64,000 nt of DNA, taken from assembly GCF_016405885.1 (NCBI RefSeq), contig NZ_JAEKGC010000007.1, forward strand, positions 173,661 through 237,660, written 5' to 3'. Source of the stretch: Arthrobacter sp. MSA 4-2. GTDB lineage: Bacteria > Actinomycetota > Actinomycetes > Actinomycetales > Micrococcaceae. A model generated the notes under the pieces. The model had not been told where the DNA came from, ran no database searches, and was given only the letters and a program-made list of their open reading frames with translations. Made by a program: the position numbers and the translations under genes. Below, piece after piece: positions 33,784 to 49,745 of this stretch (its first letter is position 1; every line of letters begins with the position of its first letter).

Positions 33784-36327
33784 GTGAGAATCCCCCTTTC
33801 ATGGCTGCGGGAGTTCGCCGCAGTGCCCGCCGACGCCACAGCGGAAGGCGTCCTGGCCGACCTTGTCACCGTAGGCTTCGAGGAGGAGGCGGTCCACCGT
33901 CCCGTCGACGAGCTGAAGGGCCCCATCGTCGTGGGCCAGGTGCTCAGCATCGTCAAGGAACCCCAGTCCAACGGCAAGACCATCAACTGGTGCCAGGTGC
34001 GCGTCGTGCCCGAAGGCGCCGAACAGACCCTGACCGGTGAGGGCATCGACCCCTCGGGTGTGCAGGGCATCGTCTGCGGCGCCCATAACTTCGCCGAAGG
34101 GGACAAGGTGGTCGTTACCCTGCCCGGCGCCCTGCTGCCGGGCAACTTTGCCATCACCCCTCGCAAGACCTACGGCCACCTCTCGGCCGGCATGATCGCC
34201 TCGGTGCGCGAGCTGGGTATCGGCGAGGACCACGACGGCATCCTGGTGCTCTCCACCCTGGGCCTCGACCCCGAGGTGGGCTCCGACGCTCTGGAGCTGC
34301 TCGGACTGTACGACGAGGCCGCCGAAATCAACGTCACCCCCGACCGCGGGTACGCCTTCTCCCTGCGGGGCGTCGCCCGCGAGTACGCCCACGCCACCGG
34401 GACCAAGTTCACCGACCCGGCCGGCGCCGTCACCGTCCCCGAGGCCTCCGGGCCCGGTTACCCCGTGCGGCTCGAGGATTCGGACCCGATCTACGGCCGG
34501 CCCGGCTGCGACCGGTTCGTGGCGCGCACCGTGCGCGGCGTCGATCCGACCCGACCCACCCCGCCCTGGATGGCCGCACGCCTGCGGCTGGCCGGAATGC
34601 GCTCGATCTCGCTGATCGTCGACATCTCCAACTACGTGATGCTCGAACTGGGACAGCCGCTCCACTTCTACGACCTCGACCGGCTGTCCGGCGACATCGT
34701 GGTGCGGCGCGCCACGGAGGGCGAAAAGCTGAAGACCCTCGACGACAAGGAGCGCGCCCTCGACCCGGGCGACCTGCTGATCACCGACGCCTCCGGGCCG
34801 ATCGGCATCGCCGGGGTGATGGGCGGTGCGGCGACCGAGGTCTCCGCAGCGACCGCGAACGTGCTGATCGAATCGGCCCACTTCGAGGAGGTCAGCATCG
34901 GCCGCTCCCGGCGCCGCCACCGCCTGCCCTCCGAGGCGTCGAAGCGGTTCGAGCGCGGCGTCGACTGGCACGTCGCCGACATCGCGGCCCAGCGCGCCGT
35001 CGAACTCATCGTCCAGCTCGCCGGCGGAACGCCCGACACCACCGCCACCGACGTCGGGACGGCCCCGGAGCCGCGCCGGATCGACCTGCCGGAGGGTTTC
35101 CCTGCCCGGCTGATCGGGCTCGACTTCACCCCGGAGCAGATCACCGGCACCCTCGAGGACCTCGGCGCCGCCGTCACGGCGCACGACGGCGGCCACCGGG
35201 TGCTACCGCCGAGCTGGCGCCCCGACCTCGAGACGCGCGAGGACCTCACCGAGGAAATCATCCGGCTCGTCGGCTTCGACAAGATCCCGTCCTCGCTGCC
35301 GACGGCGCCTCCGGGGCGCGGCCTCACCCGCCTGCAGCAGCAGCGCCGCCGCCTCCTGAACGCCCTCGCCGCCGCCGGGCTCACCGAGGTGCTTTCCTAC
35401 CCGTTTGTCTCCAAGGTTTCCAACGACACCTTTGGATCCGCCGAGGAGGGCGTGCCGGCCCGGGCGGTGAAGCTGGCGAACCCGCTCAGCGCCGAACTCG
35501 GGTACCTGCGCACCTCCGTGCTGCCGGGACTGCTCGACATCGTCCGGCGCAACGTCTCCCGCGGGTTCCGCGACCTCGCCCTGATGGAGACCGGCCTGGT
35601 GTTCCTCCCCGGTGAATCCATGGGCACCGGGAGCATCCCGCCGCTTGGCGTGCGCCCGTCGGAGGAGGTGCTCGACGCCCTCTACGAGGGGATCCCGTAC
35701 CAGCCGCAGCTGGTCGCCGCCGTCTTCACCGGCCATGAAGCGCCCGCCGGCCCGGGCCTGGCGCCGCGGGCGTGGGACTGGGCCGACGCAGTGGATGCCG
35801 TGCGCCTGATGGGGGAGGTCACCGGTGTCGACCTCGTCGTCGAGCAGGGCGCGCACCAGGCCTTCCATCCCGGGCGCACCGCACGCATCCGGCTGCGCAG
35901 CGGGGAAGTCCTTGGCTACGCGGGAGAACTGCACCCGAAGCTCACGGCGGCCTCGGACCTTCCGGCCCGGACCGTCGCGCTTGAAATCAACGCCGACCTG
36001 CTGTTCGAGGCGGCCCCGGATGTCATCGTGGCGCGGGACCTCTCCGCCTTCCCGGCGTCCACCCAGGACGTGGCGCTGGTCGTCGGGGACGACGTCCCGT
36101 CCTCGGCCGTGCTTGAAGCCCTGCGCGAGGGGGCGGGGGACCTCCTCGAGGACCTGAGCCTGTTCGACGTGTACTCAGGCCCGGGCATCGACGAGGGGAA
36201 GAAGTCCCTCGCCTTCGCCCTGCGCTTCCGCGCGCCGGACCGCACGCTCACCGTCGAGGAGGCGAGTGCCGCCCGCGGCTCTGCCATCGCGGTGGCCGCC
36301 GAACGGTTCGGTGCCTTCCAGCGCTGA
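33784..36327 (+). CDS. pheT: Phenylalanine--tRNA ligase beta subunit
   Basis: An 847-residue subunit with the usual domain order: N-terminal MRIPLSWLREF, the tRNA-binding OB fold (about residues 42-155, GPIVVGQVLSI and CGAHNFAEGD), B3/B4 editing domain (SIGRSRRRHRLPSEASKRFERG), B5, a degenerate catalytic-like core, and the ferredoxin-like anticodon-binding domain at the end (FPASTQDVALVV to SAARGSAIAVAAERFG). It begins immediately after the pheS stop with GTG. Editing removes mischarged Tyr. A strong hairpin follows the stop. Confidence 0.97.
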   Translation: MRIPLSWLREFAAVPADATAEGVLADLVTVGFEEEAVHRPVDELKGPIVVGQVLSIVKEPQSNGKTINWCQVRVVPEGAEQTLTGEGIDPSGVQGIVCGAHNFAEGDKVVVTLPGALLPGNFAITPRKTYGHLSAGMIASVRELGIGEDHDGILVLSTLGLDPEVGSDALELLGLYDEAAEINVTPDRGYAFSLRGVAREYAHATGTKFTDPAGAVTVPEASGPGYPVRLEDSDPIYGRPGCDRFVARTVRGVDPTRPTPPWMAARLRLAGMRSISLIVDISNYVMLELGQPLHFYDLDRLSGDIVVRRATEGEKLKTLDDKERALDPGDLLITDASGPIGIAGVMGGAATEVSAATANVLIESAHFEEVSIGRSRRRHRLPSEASKRFERGVDWHVADIAAQRAVELIVQLAGGTPDTTATDVGTAPEPRRIDLPEGFPARLIGLDFTPEQITGTLEDLGAAVTAHDGGHRVLPPSWRPDLETREDLTEEIIRLVGFDKIPSSLPTAPPGRGLTRLQQQRRRLLNALAAAGLTEVLSYPFVSKVSNDTFGSAEEGVPARAVKLANPLSAELGYLRTSVLPGLLDIVRRNVSRGFRDLALMETGLVFLPGESMGTGSIPPLGVRPSEEVLDALYEGIPYQPQLVAAVFTGHEAPAGPGLAPRAWDWADAVDAVRLMGEVTGVDLVVEQGAHQAFHPGRTARIRLRSGEVLGYAGELHPKLTAASDLPARTVALEINADLLFEAAPDVIVARDLSAFPASTQDVALVVGDDVPSSAVLEALREGAGDLLEDLSLFDVYSGPGIDEGKKSLAFALRFRAPDRTLTVEEASAARGSAIAVAAERFGAFQR

Positions 36328-36334
36328 GGCAAGA

Positions 36335-36374
36335 CGGCGGCACCGGGGCAGTTCACATGCACCCGGTGCCGCCG
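36335..36374 (+). terminator. Strong hairpin after pheT
   Basis: A perfect 13-bp stem, CGGCGGCACCGGG (36335-36347) with CCCGGTGCCGCCG (36362-36374), and a 14-base loop, starts eight bases after the pheT stop. No T tract follows. Confidence 0.75.
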
Positions 36375-36656
36375 GCGTCCTCCGGCGAAATGCTTCACCG
36401 CCGGGGGTGGAGGGAGTTCTGTCACCGACGCGTCACGTAACCGGCTCGCGGGCCAAGCGCGGGCATTCAGGCCTAAAATTGTTCCTACGGCAACCACTCT
36501 GGTTGCGACGGTGAACCTTTGGGCCCGGCTCCCTTCCCAGCGGCCTCTGATCGAGTGGGGAACCGGGACGTTTCAGGCGGTGGCGCGCCTCCACCAGCTG
36601 ATGCAGGCCCCGGGGAGGCCCAAGGCACCACGACATCCCTGTTGGAAGCTCAAGCC
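36375..36656 (+). other. Intergenic region between pheT and the broken metallopeptidase gene
   Basis: No convincing gene lies here. An AT-richer patch (CCTAAAATTG near 36472-36482) could be a -10 region. It is followed by a perfect 7-bp inverted repeat GCAACCA-CTC-TGGTTGC at 36490-36506, which could be an operator or an RNA hairpin. The rest is GC-rich and unremarkable. Confidence 0.4.
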
Positions 36657-37687
36657 ATGCCCGGTACCCGCTCGTTTTCCGCTGGCCTGCTCGCCCTCTG
36701 CCTGATCACCGCCTGCACGCCCCCTCCGGCGCAGACGAGCGTGCCGGAGGCTTCACCGTCAACGGCCGGAACGTCTTCCCTCTACGGGTCGGGAGGGGCC
36801 CGGGACCAGGCCCCAAAGCGCTGGTACCCTATGTCCGCGCCGCCTGCGCCACCGTCGGATCCGACCGGTGCCGGGCCGGCGGTCCAGGCCCCCGGGTGCA
36901 CCCGGGGGGACGAGCCCGTCTGTCTGCTGGCTCTATCTCCGGCGCCGCCGGGACGGCTTCCGCCCGCCAGCGGGATAAATGACCCGGCGGTCCCCGCAAC
37001 CGTGCGGGCCTACCTTCTGGCGGTGCTCAGGGACCTTATCGGAAATGGATTGCCTGGTTCGGCGAGAACGGTTTCGGGAGACCGGAGGTCTACTACACGA
37101 TGATCCGTGAGGGGAAGACCCATCCCTCGAACTGCAGGAATCCCCGCACCCGGCACCGCATCGCCGTCGAGCACGACCACCCCAACGCTTATTACTGCCC
37201 GGCCGATCCCTACGACCCCGGCGACCCCACCGGCACCCTGGGCATCAGCGACTCGGACAACGGCATGATCATCCTGCCGGTGACAACCCTCCAGCGGCTG
37301 TGGGACGCCGACCGCGGCGCAGGAGGCACCGGCGACTTTGCCGTGGCGTTGGTGCTCGCCCACGAATTCGGCCACCATGTGCAGGACGAACTGGCGATCC
37401 ACTGGTTCGAGAAGTTTGCGGTCCCGATCCCCGAATTCACCGGAGCACATAAGGAACTGATTGCCGACTGCTTCGCCGGTGCCTGGGCAGCCAACTCGCA
37501 GGCCCCCAGCTCCCTGGATGCGCCAGCCGTCGATCAGGCACTGGCCTCGGTCGCGGCCATGGGAGCCCGCCAGCCGGGTGCCGGGTACGGATCGGGCAGG
37601 GAGCGGCGGGAGGCGTTCCTCCTGGGAGCCGCCGGAAAAGGTTCAACGAGCGGCCCCCAGGCCTGCCTCACGGCGTACTGGGGCTGA
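36657..37687 (+). pseudogene. Lipoprotein zinc metallopeptidase (YpfJ/neutral zinc peptidase-like), frameshifted
   Basis: Two overlapping frames make one protein. The first (36657-37103) starts MPGTRSFSAGLL and has a lipobox LITAC, a Pro/Ser-rich linker and NDPAVPATVRAYLLAVLRDL. The match then shifts frame near 37030-37040 to YRKWIAWFGENGFGRPEVYYTM and continues through the second (to 37687), which holds ADPYDPGDPTG, MIILPVTTLQRLWD, the zinc motif HEFGHHVQ, ELIADCFAGAW and the final CLTAYWG. Restoring one base after GGACCT would join them into about 343 residues. The second frame has no start codon before ATG 37100, which lies after conserved sequence. So it is a real disruption or a sequencing error. 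Confidence 0.78.
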
Positions 37688-37702
37688 TCCCGCCGCCGGG
37701 GC

Positions 37703-38668
37703 TCAGGGGATCAGGAGCACCTTCCCGGTGGTCCGGCGGGCCTGAAGGTCCTCATGGGCGCGCGCGGCCTCCGCCAGGGGATACCTCGCTCCGATCCGGA
37801 CCGTCAGGGCACCGGTGGAGACGGCATCGAACAACTCGCCGGCCCGCCAGCGGCGCTCCTCGGCGGTGAGCAGGTAGTGGCCGAGCGTCGGCCTGGTCAG
37901 GAACAGCGACCCGCCCCGGTTCAGCCGCTGCGGGTCGACCGGGGGGACCGCGCCCGACGCCGCCCCGAAGAGGACCATGGTGCCGCGCACCCGCAGCGAG
38001 TCCAGCGAGCCGTCGAAGGTGCTCTTGCCCACCCCGTCGTACACGACATCGACGCCGGTGCCGCCGGTGAGCTCCCGGACCGCCTCGGCGAACCCGTCAT
38101 ACCGGAGCACCTCATCCGCCCCGGCGCCGCGGGCCAGTTCCTCCTTCTCCGCGGTGGACACCGTCGTGATCACCCGCGCGCCCTTGGCCTTGAGCAGCTG
38201 GATCAGCAGCAGGCCCACACCACCGGCCCCCGCATGGGCCAGCACCGTCTGGCCGGAAGCCACCGGGAAGGTGGAGTTGATGAGGTAGTGCGCCGTCAGG
38301 CCCTGCAGGGGGGCGGCGGCGGCCGTCTCCAGGTCCACGCCGTCGGGCACCGGCAGTGCCTTGTCCGCCTCCACCAGCGCGTACTGGGCGTAGGTGCCGG
38401 TGCCCTCGGCGAAGGCCACCCGGTCTCCCACCGCGAATCCCGCAGCGGAAGGCCCAAGGCCCACCACGACGCCGGCGGCCTCGGCACCCAGGGGGAAGGG
38501 CAGCTCAAGGGGGTAGGCGCCGCTGCGCTGGTAGGTCTCGATGAAGTTGACGCCGGCCGCGGCGACCTCGACCAGCAGTTGGGTGCCCTGCGGTTCCGGG
38601 CGCGGCACCTCGGTGCTGGTCAGGACTCCGGGGCCGCCGGTCTCGGTGAGGAGGATGGCCTTCGCCAT
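37703..38668 (-). CDS. NADPH:quinone oxidoreductase, zinc-independent MDR family
   Basis: A 321-residue reductase of the QOR type. The N-terminal catalytic domain has VEVAAAGVNFIETYQRSGAYP and LGAEAAGVV; the Rossmann motif AHAGAGGVGLLLIQLLKAKGA binds NADPH; VDVVYDGVGKSTFDGSLDSLR is typical of QOR. No zinc-binding cysteines are present. It would reduce quinones by one electron; in vivo substrate is unknown. ATG 38668 is chosen for GGAG upstream and the standard MAKAILLTETGGP start. It is divergent from argC, and TAGCAT at 38705-38700 on its strand could be its -10. Confidence 0.87.
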   Translation of the reverse strand: MAKAILLTETGGPGVLTSTEVPRPEPQGTQLLVEVAAAGVNFIETYQRSGAYPLELPFPLGAEAAGVVVGLGPSAAGFAVGDRVAFAEGTGTYAQYALVEADKALPVPDGVDLETAAAAPLQGLTAHYLINSTFPVASGQTVLAHAGAGGVGLLLIQLLKAKGARVITTVSTAEKEELARGAGADEVLRYDGFAEAVRELTGGTGVDVVYDGVGKSTFDGSLDSLRVRGTMVLFGAASGAVPPVDPQRLNRGGSLFLTRPTLGHYLLTAEERRWRAGELFDAVSTGALTVRIGARYPLAEAARAHEDLQARRTTGKVLLIP

Positions 38669-38693
38669 GGTGGGGCTCCGTTCGTTGGGGTAA

Positions 38694-40996
<2,303 letters not shown>

Positions 40997-41010
40997 GAGA
41001 AGGACCGAAC

Positions 41011-41954
41011 GTGACGCACTCCGCCGCCTCCGCAGCCGGCCTGCTCCGGGCGCAGGGCACCGCCGCCGCCCTGGTCGAGGCGCTGCCCTGGATCCAGCGC
41101 TTCGCCGGAACCACCATGGTGATCAAGTACGGCGGCAACGCGATGATCAACGACGACCTGCGACGCGCCTTTGCCGAGGACATCGTGTTCCTGCACCACG
41201 TCGGCGTCCGGCCGGTCGTGGTGCACGGCGGTGGACCGCAGATCAGCTCGATGCTCGGCCGCCTGGGCATTGAATCCGAATTCGCCGGCGGCCTGCGGAT
41301 CACCAACGCCGAGGCCATGGACGTGGTGCGCATGGTGCTTACCGGGCAGGTCGGCCGGGAACTGGTGGGCCTGATCAACGCCCACGGCCCCTACGCCGTG
41401 GGACTCAGCGGCGAGGACGGCGGCCTGCTGCAGGCAGCGCGCACCGGCACCGTCGTCGACGGGCAGGAGATCGACCTCGGCCTGGTGGGGGAGGTCACCG
41501 GGGTAAACCCCGGCGCCATCCTTGACATCCTCGAGGCCGGCCGGATCCCGGTGATCTCCACCGTTGCCCCGGAGACCGACGGCGACGGCGCCGGGACCGG
41601 GCAGGTGCTCAACGTCAATGCGGACACCGCGGCGGCGGCCCTGGCCGCGGCGCTGGGGGCCTCCCGGCTCGTCATCCTCACCGACGTCGAGGGGCTGTAC
41701 CGCAGCTGGCCCGACAAGGACTCGCTGATCTCCTCCCTCCCGGCCGCGGAGCTGCGGGAACTGCTGCCCTCGCTGGCGGCGGGAATGATCCCGAAGATGA
41801 AGGCCTGCCTCAAGGCCGTCGACGACGGCGTGGAGAGCGCCTCCGTCATCGACGGGCGGCTGGCCCACTCCCTGATCCTCGAGACCTTCACCAACGCAGG
41901 AATCGGCACCCAGGTCACCGCCGACACCCCCGCCCAAGCGCCGGAGGCCCGGGC

Positions 41955-41958
<4 letters not shown>
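41011..41958 (+). CDS. argB: Acetylglutamate kinase
   Basis: A 315-residue amino-acid kinase. KYGGNAMI and [13 protein letters not shown] near the N-terminus bind phosphate; [18 protein letters not shown] and [12 protein letters not shown] are C-terminal ATP-site motifs. It phosphorylates N-acetylglutamate. Members with an extended N-terminal helix are feedback-inhibited by arginine; the leader here ([20 protein letters not shown], about 25 residues) would fit, by inference. GTG 41011 follows GAGAGAAGGACC. The stop overlaps argD (ATGA). Confidence 0.95.
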
Positions 41959-47436
<5,478 letters not shown>

Positions 47437-47440
47437 GGAT

Positions 47441-47468
47441 CTCCGGCGGCCCGGACGGGCCGCCGGAG
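47441..47468 (+). terminator. Terminator of the arg operon
   Basis: A perfect 12-bp stem CTCCGGCGGCCC/GGGCCGCCGGAG (47441-47452 with 47457-47468) and a GGAC loop begin four bases after the argH stop, followed by GAGTCTTCC. Confidence 0.85.
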
Positions 47469-47526
47469 GAGTCTTCCGTCGGGCCCGGAGCCGGAGTAGG
47501 TTGTGGCTAACCCACCCGGAGGGACC

Positions 47527-48447
47527 ATGGACGCAGGCACCAGAACCGAAACCCCCGCCGGTACGAACGTGCCCGGGCAAACCCACCCCGGCGGAACGCC
47601 CGCGGGCGGCCCCGGGCGGGCGGATCCCACCGGACGGGTCGAGCAGGTCCACGGGAACCACGTCCTGGCCTTCGACGAGCAGTTCGACTACCCGCGGTCG
47701 TATCTGTGGGAACTGCTGACCTCGCCGCCGAGGCTCGAGCGCTGGCTCGGACGGCTTAGCCCGGGGCTGAAGCTGGGCAAGGAGTTCTCCCTCGAACTCG
47801 ATGGCGGAATCATCAACGGCACCGTGGTGCACATTGACCCGCCCACCAGCGTGCAGTTCACCTGGGAGGACGAGTTCGGCCTCGTCTCGATCGTCGAGTT
47901 CCGGGTGCTGCCCAGCAACGGCGGCACCCTCCTCCAACTCCGGCTGCACCCGGAGACCGACGAATTCCTGGCCGAGGGAGCGGCGGGCTGGCAGCTGCTG
48001 CTCGGGGCCCTGCGCGCGGCGGCGGCGGGCCTGCCGGCGGAGGGGCCGGGGACGGACTGGATGGAGCTGCGCGACGCCTACTGCCGGCGCTTCGCGCTTT
48101 CACCCAGCATGGGCGTGCTCGAAGAGGAGGAGGGCGTGGCCCTCGTCCGTTTCGACCGGCGCTACGAAGGGAAACTGCTCCTTGTCAATGATGCGCTGAC
48201 CGCGGACCCCGAGGACCAGCCCTTCGTCGAGCTGGCCGAGGTGGACCTCACCCGCGAGGGCAAGAAGTGCACCCGGGTGACGGTGCGCGCGGTCGTTGAG
48301 GACTGGGCGGGCCTTCCCCGGCTCATGGCCCGCTGGCATGCCCACCTCGACGCGGTCGCCGTGAACCTCGCGGGCGGCTCACCCCACCGGAGCGAGCGCA
48401 AGATCCGGGTCCTCGAGGAGTTCTACCGCCGGGCCCTGGCCGCCTGA
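47527..48447 (+). CDS. SRPBCC (START-like/AHSA1) domain protein
   Basis: A 306-residue protein. After a 45-residue Gly/Thr/Pro-rich leader comes an AHSA1-like domain (FDYPRSYLWELLTSPPRLERWLG, IDPPTSVQFTWEDE, GTLLQLRLHPETDE, WQLLLGALR), a fold that binds hydrophobic ligands. The last 110 residues (VALVRFDRRYEGKLLLVNDAL to LMARWHAHLDAVAVNLAG) form a second alpha/beta region and may be a diverged second copy. The ligand and role are unknown. ATG 47527 has GGAGG five bases upstream; GTG 47503 is too close to the -10-like TAGGTT (47497-47502). It is convergent with the ROK gene. Confidence 0.75.
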   Translation: MDAGTRTETPAGTNVPGQTHPGGTPAGGPGRADPTGRVEQVHGNHVLAFDEQFDYPRSYLWELLTSPPRLERWLGRLSPGLKLGKEFSLELDGGIINGTVVHIDPPTSVQFTWEDEFGLVSIVEFRVLPSNGGTLLQLRLHPETDEFLAEGAAGWQLLLGALRAAAAGLPAEGPGTDWMELRDAYCRRFALSPSMGVLEEEEGVALVRFDRRYEGKLLLVNDALTADPEDQPFVELAEVDLTREGKKCTRVTVRAVVEDWAGLPRLMARWHAHLDAVAVNLAGGSPHRSERKIRVLEEFYRRALAA

Positions 48448-49712
48448 GCCGGGCCGGGGCCGTCGGTCCGCAGCAGCAGTTGTTCGGGCGAGGGCGAGAG
48501 GGCGTTGGTGAACACCGTGCACGCGGCCCCGACAGCGCCCACATCGGTGCCGAAGGCCGTTCCCTCGATCTGGATCCCGTCCGCGTGCGGGGCCACGGTC
48601 AACCTCCTCAGCACGTCCGGAACGATGCGGAGGTAGGACCCGGCCAGCAGCGGCCAGTACGGACCCCCGAACACCACGCGGTCGAAGTCGAGGGCGTTCG
48701 TCAGCACGGAGACGGCCTTGGCCACGCGCTCGGCGGAGACGTCGATGATCCTTCGGGCAGCCGTCCCGTCCACCGCACGGGCACACAGGTCGAGGAACGC
48801 CGTTTCGACCGCTCCCGGGTCGGCGTTGTCCACGGGATAGTCGAGCACGCCCAGCAGCACGGCCTCCTGCACGAGGTTCTGCGGCATGCAGGTCACCGCC
48901 AGGCAGCCCCGCAGTCCGCAGGTGCAGGCCGGCCCGTCGGGGGCCACGACGATGTGCCCGACCTCGCCGGCGTTCTGCGTCCGCCCGCGGAGCACCGAGC
49001 CGCCCGACACCAGGCCCATGCCGATGCCGGTCCCGAGGTAGACGAAGAGGAAGTTCTCCGGCGACTCGCTGTGACTGCCCCAGATCTCCGCCACGGCCGC
49101 CGCGGCGACGTCCTTTTCAAGCACCACCGGGAAGCCGGTCGCCTCGCTGAGGGAGCTCCGCAGGGGCACCTGGTGCCATCCCCGAAGGAAGGGAGGATCG
49201 ACAACGACGCCGTGCTCGGGGTCGATGGGGCCGGGAGATGCGACCCCGACGCCCAGCACGAGGCCCCGGTCAACCCCCGCACCGGCCAGCAGGTCGGCGA
49301 CGGCCGAGGCCATGACATCCACAATCGCCTCGGCGCCGGGCTCCACCGGCGTGCGCCGCGTGGAGTGGGCGACGACCCGGCCGCTGAGGTCGAGGATCAC
49401 GAAGGTGATGACCGCCGGATCGAGGTGCACGCCCACCGCGTATCCCGCCGTCGGGTTCAGGGTGAGGACCGTCCGCGGCTTCCCGCGCCCCTTCCTCACC
49501 GTGCCCGATTCGACGATCAGCGCCTGGTCGAGCAGGCGCCGGGCGATGTTCGAGAGTGTCTGCGCGGACAGGCCGGTGGCACCCGCCAGCTCAATGCGGC
49601 TGAGCCCGTCCGGGGACCGCCGAATGGCATCGAGGACCACCGTCTGGTTGAAGTCGCCCATCCGGGGAAGGTTGGTGCCCCGGCGCGACGGCGCACCAAA
49701 TTCAGCGCTCAA
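48423..49712 (-). CDS. ROK-family transcriptional regulator
   Basis: A 429-residue sugar-responsive repressor. Its winged HTH is LSRIELAGATGLSAQTLSNIARRL near residues 38-60; the ROK domain has GVGVASPGPIDPEHG, the phosphate-binding YLGTGIGMGLV and the zinc motif with GHIVVAPDGPACTCGLRGCLAV (three Cys, one His). In the usual ROK motif the residue after GCL is often Glu; here it is Ala, so kinase activity is unlikely. TTG 49712 is chosen because GGAGAGG is seven bases upstream and RRGTNLPRMGDFNQ matches the family. It probably controls the adjacent mannosidase and ABC genes. Confidence 0.88.
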   Translation of the reverse strand: MSAEFGAPSRRGTNLPRMGDFNQTVVLDAIRRSPDGLSRIELAGATGLSAQTLSNIARRLLDQALIVESGTVRKGRGKPRTVLTLNPTAGYAVGVHLDPAVITFVILDLSGRVVAHSTRRTPVEPGAEAIVDVMASAVADLLAGAGVDRGLVLGVGVASPGPIDPEHGVVVDPPFLRGWHQVPLRSSLSEATGFPVVLEKDVAAAAVAEIWGSHSESPENFLFVYLGTGIGMGLVSGGSVLRGRTQNAGEVGHIVVAPDGPACTCGLRGCLAVTCMPQNLVQEAVLLGVLDYPVDNADPGAVETAFLDLCARAVDGTAARRIIDVSAERVAKAVSVLTNALDFDRVVFGGPYWPLLAGSYLRIVPDVLRRLTVAPHADGIQIEGTAFGTDVGAVGAACTVFTNALSPSPEQLLLRTDGPGPAQAARARR

Positions 49713-49745
49713 GGCACAACCTCTCCGTCGATCGGGCTCCCCGGC

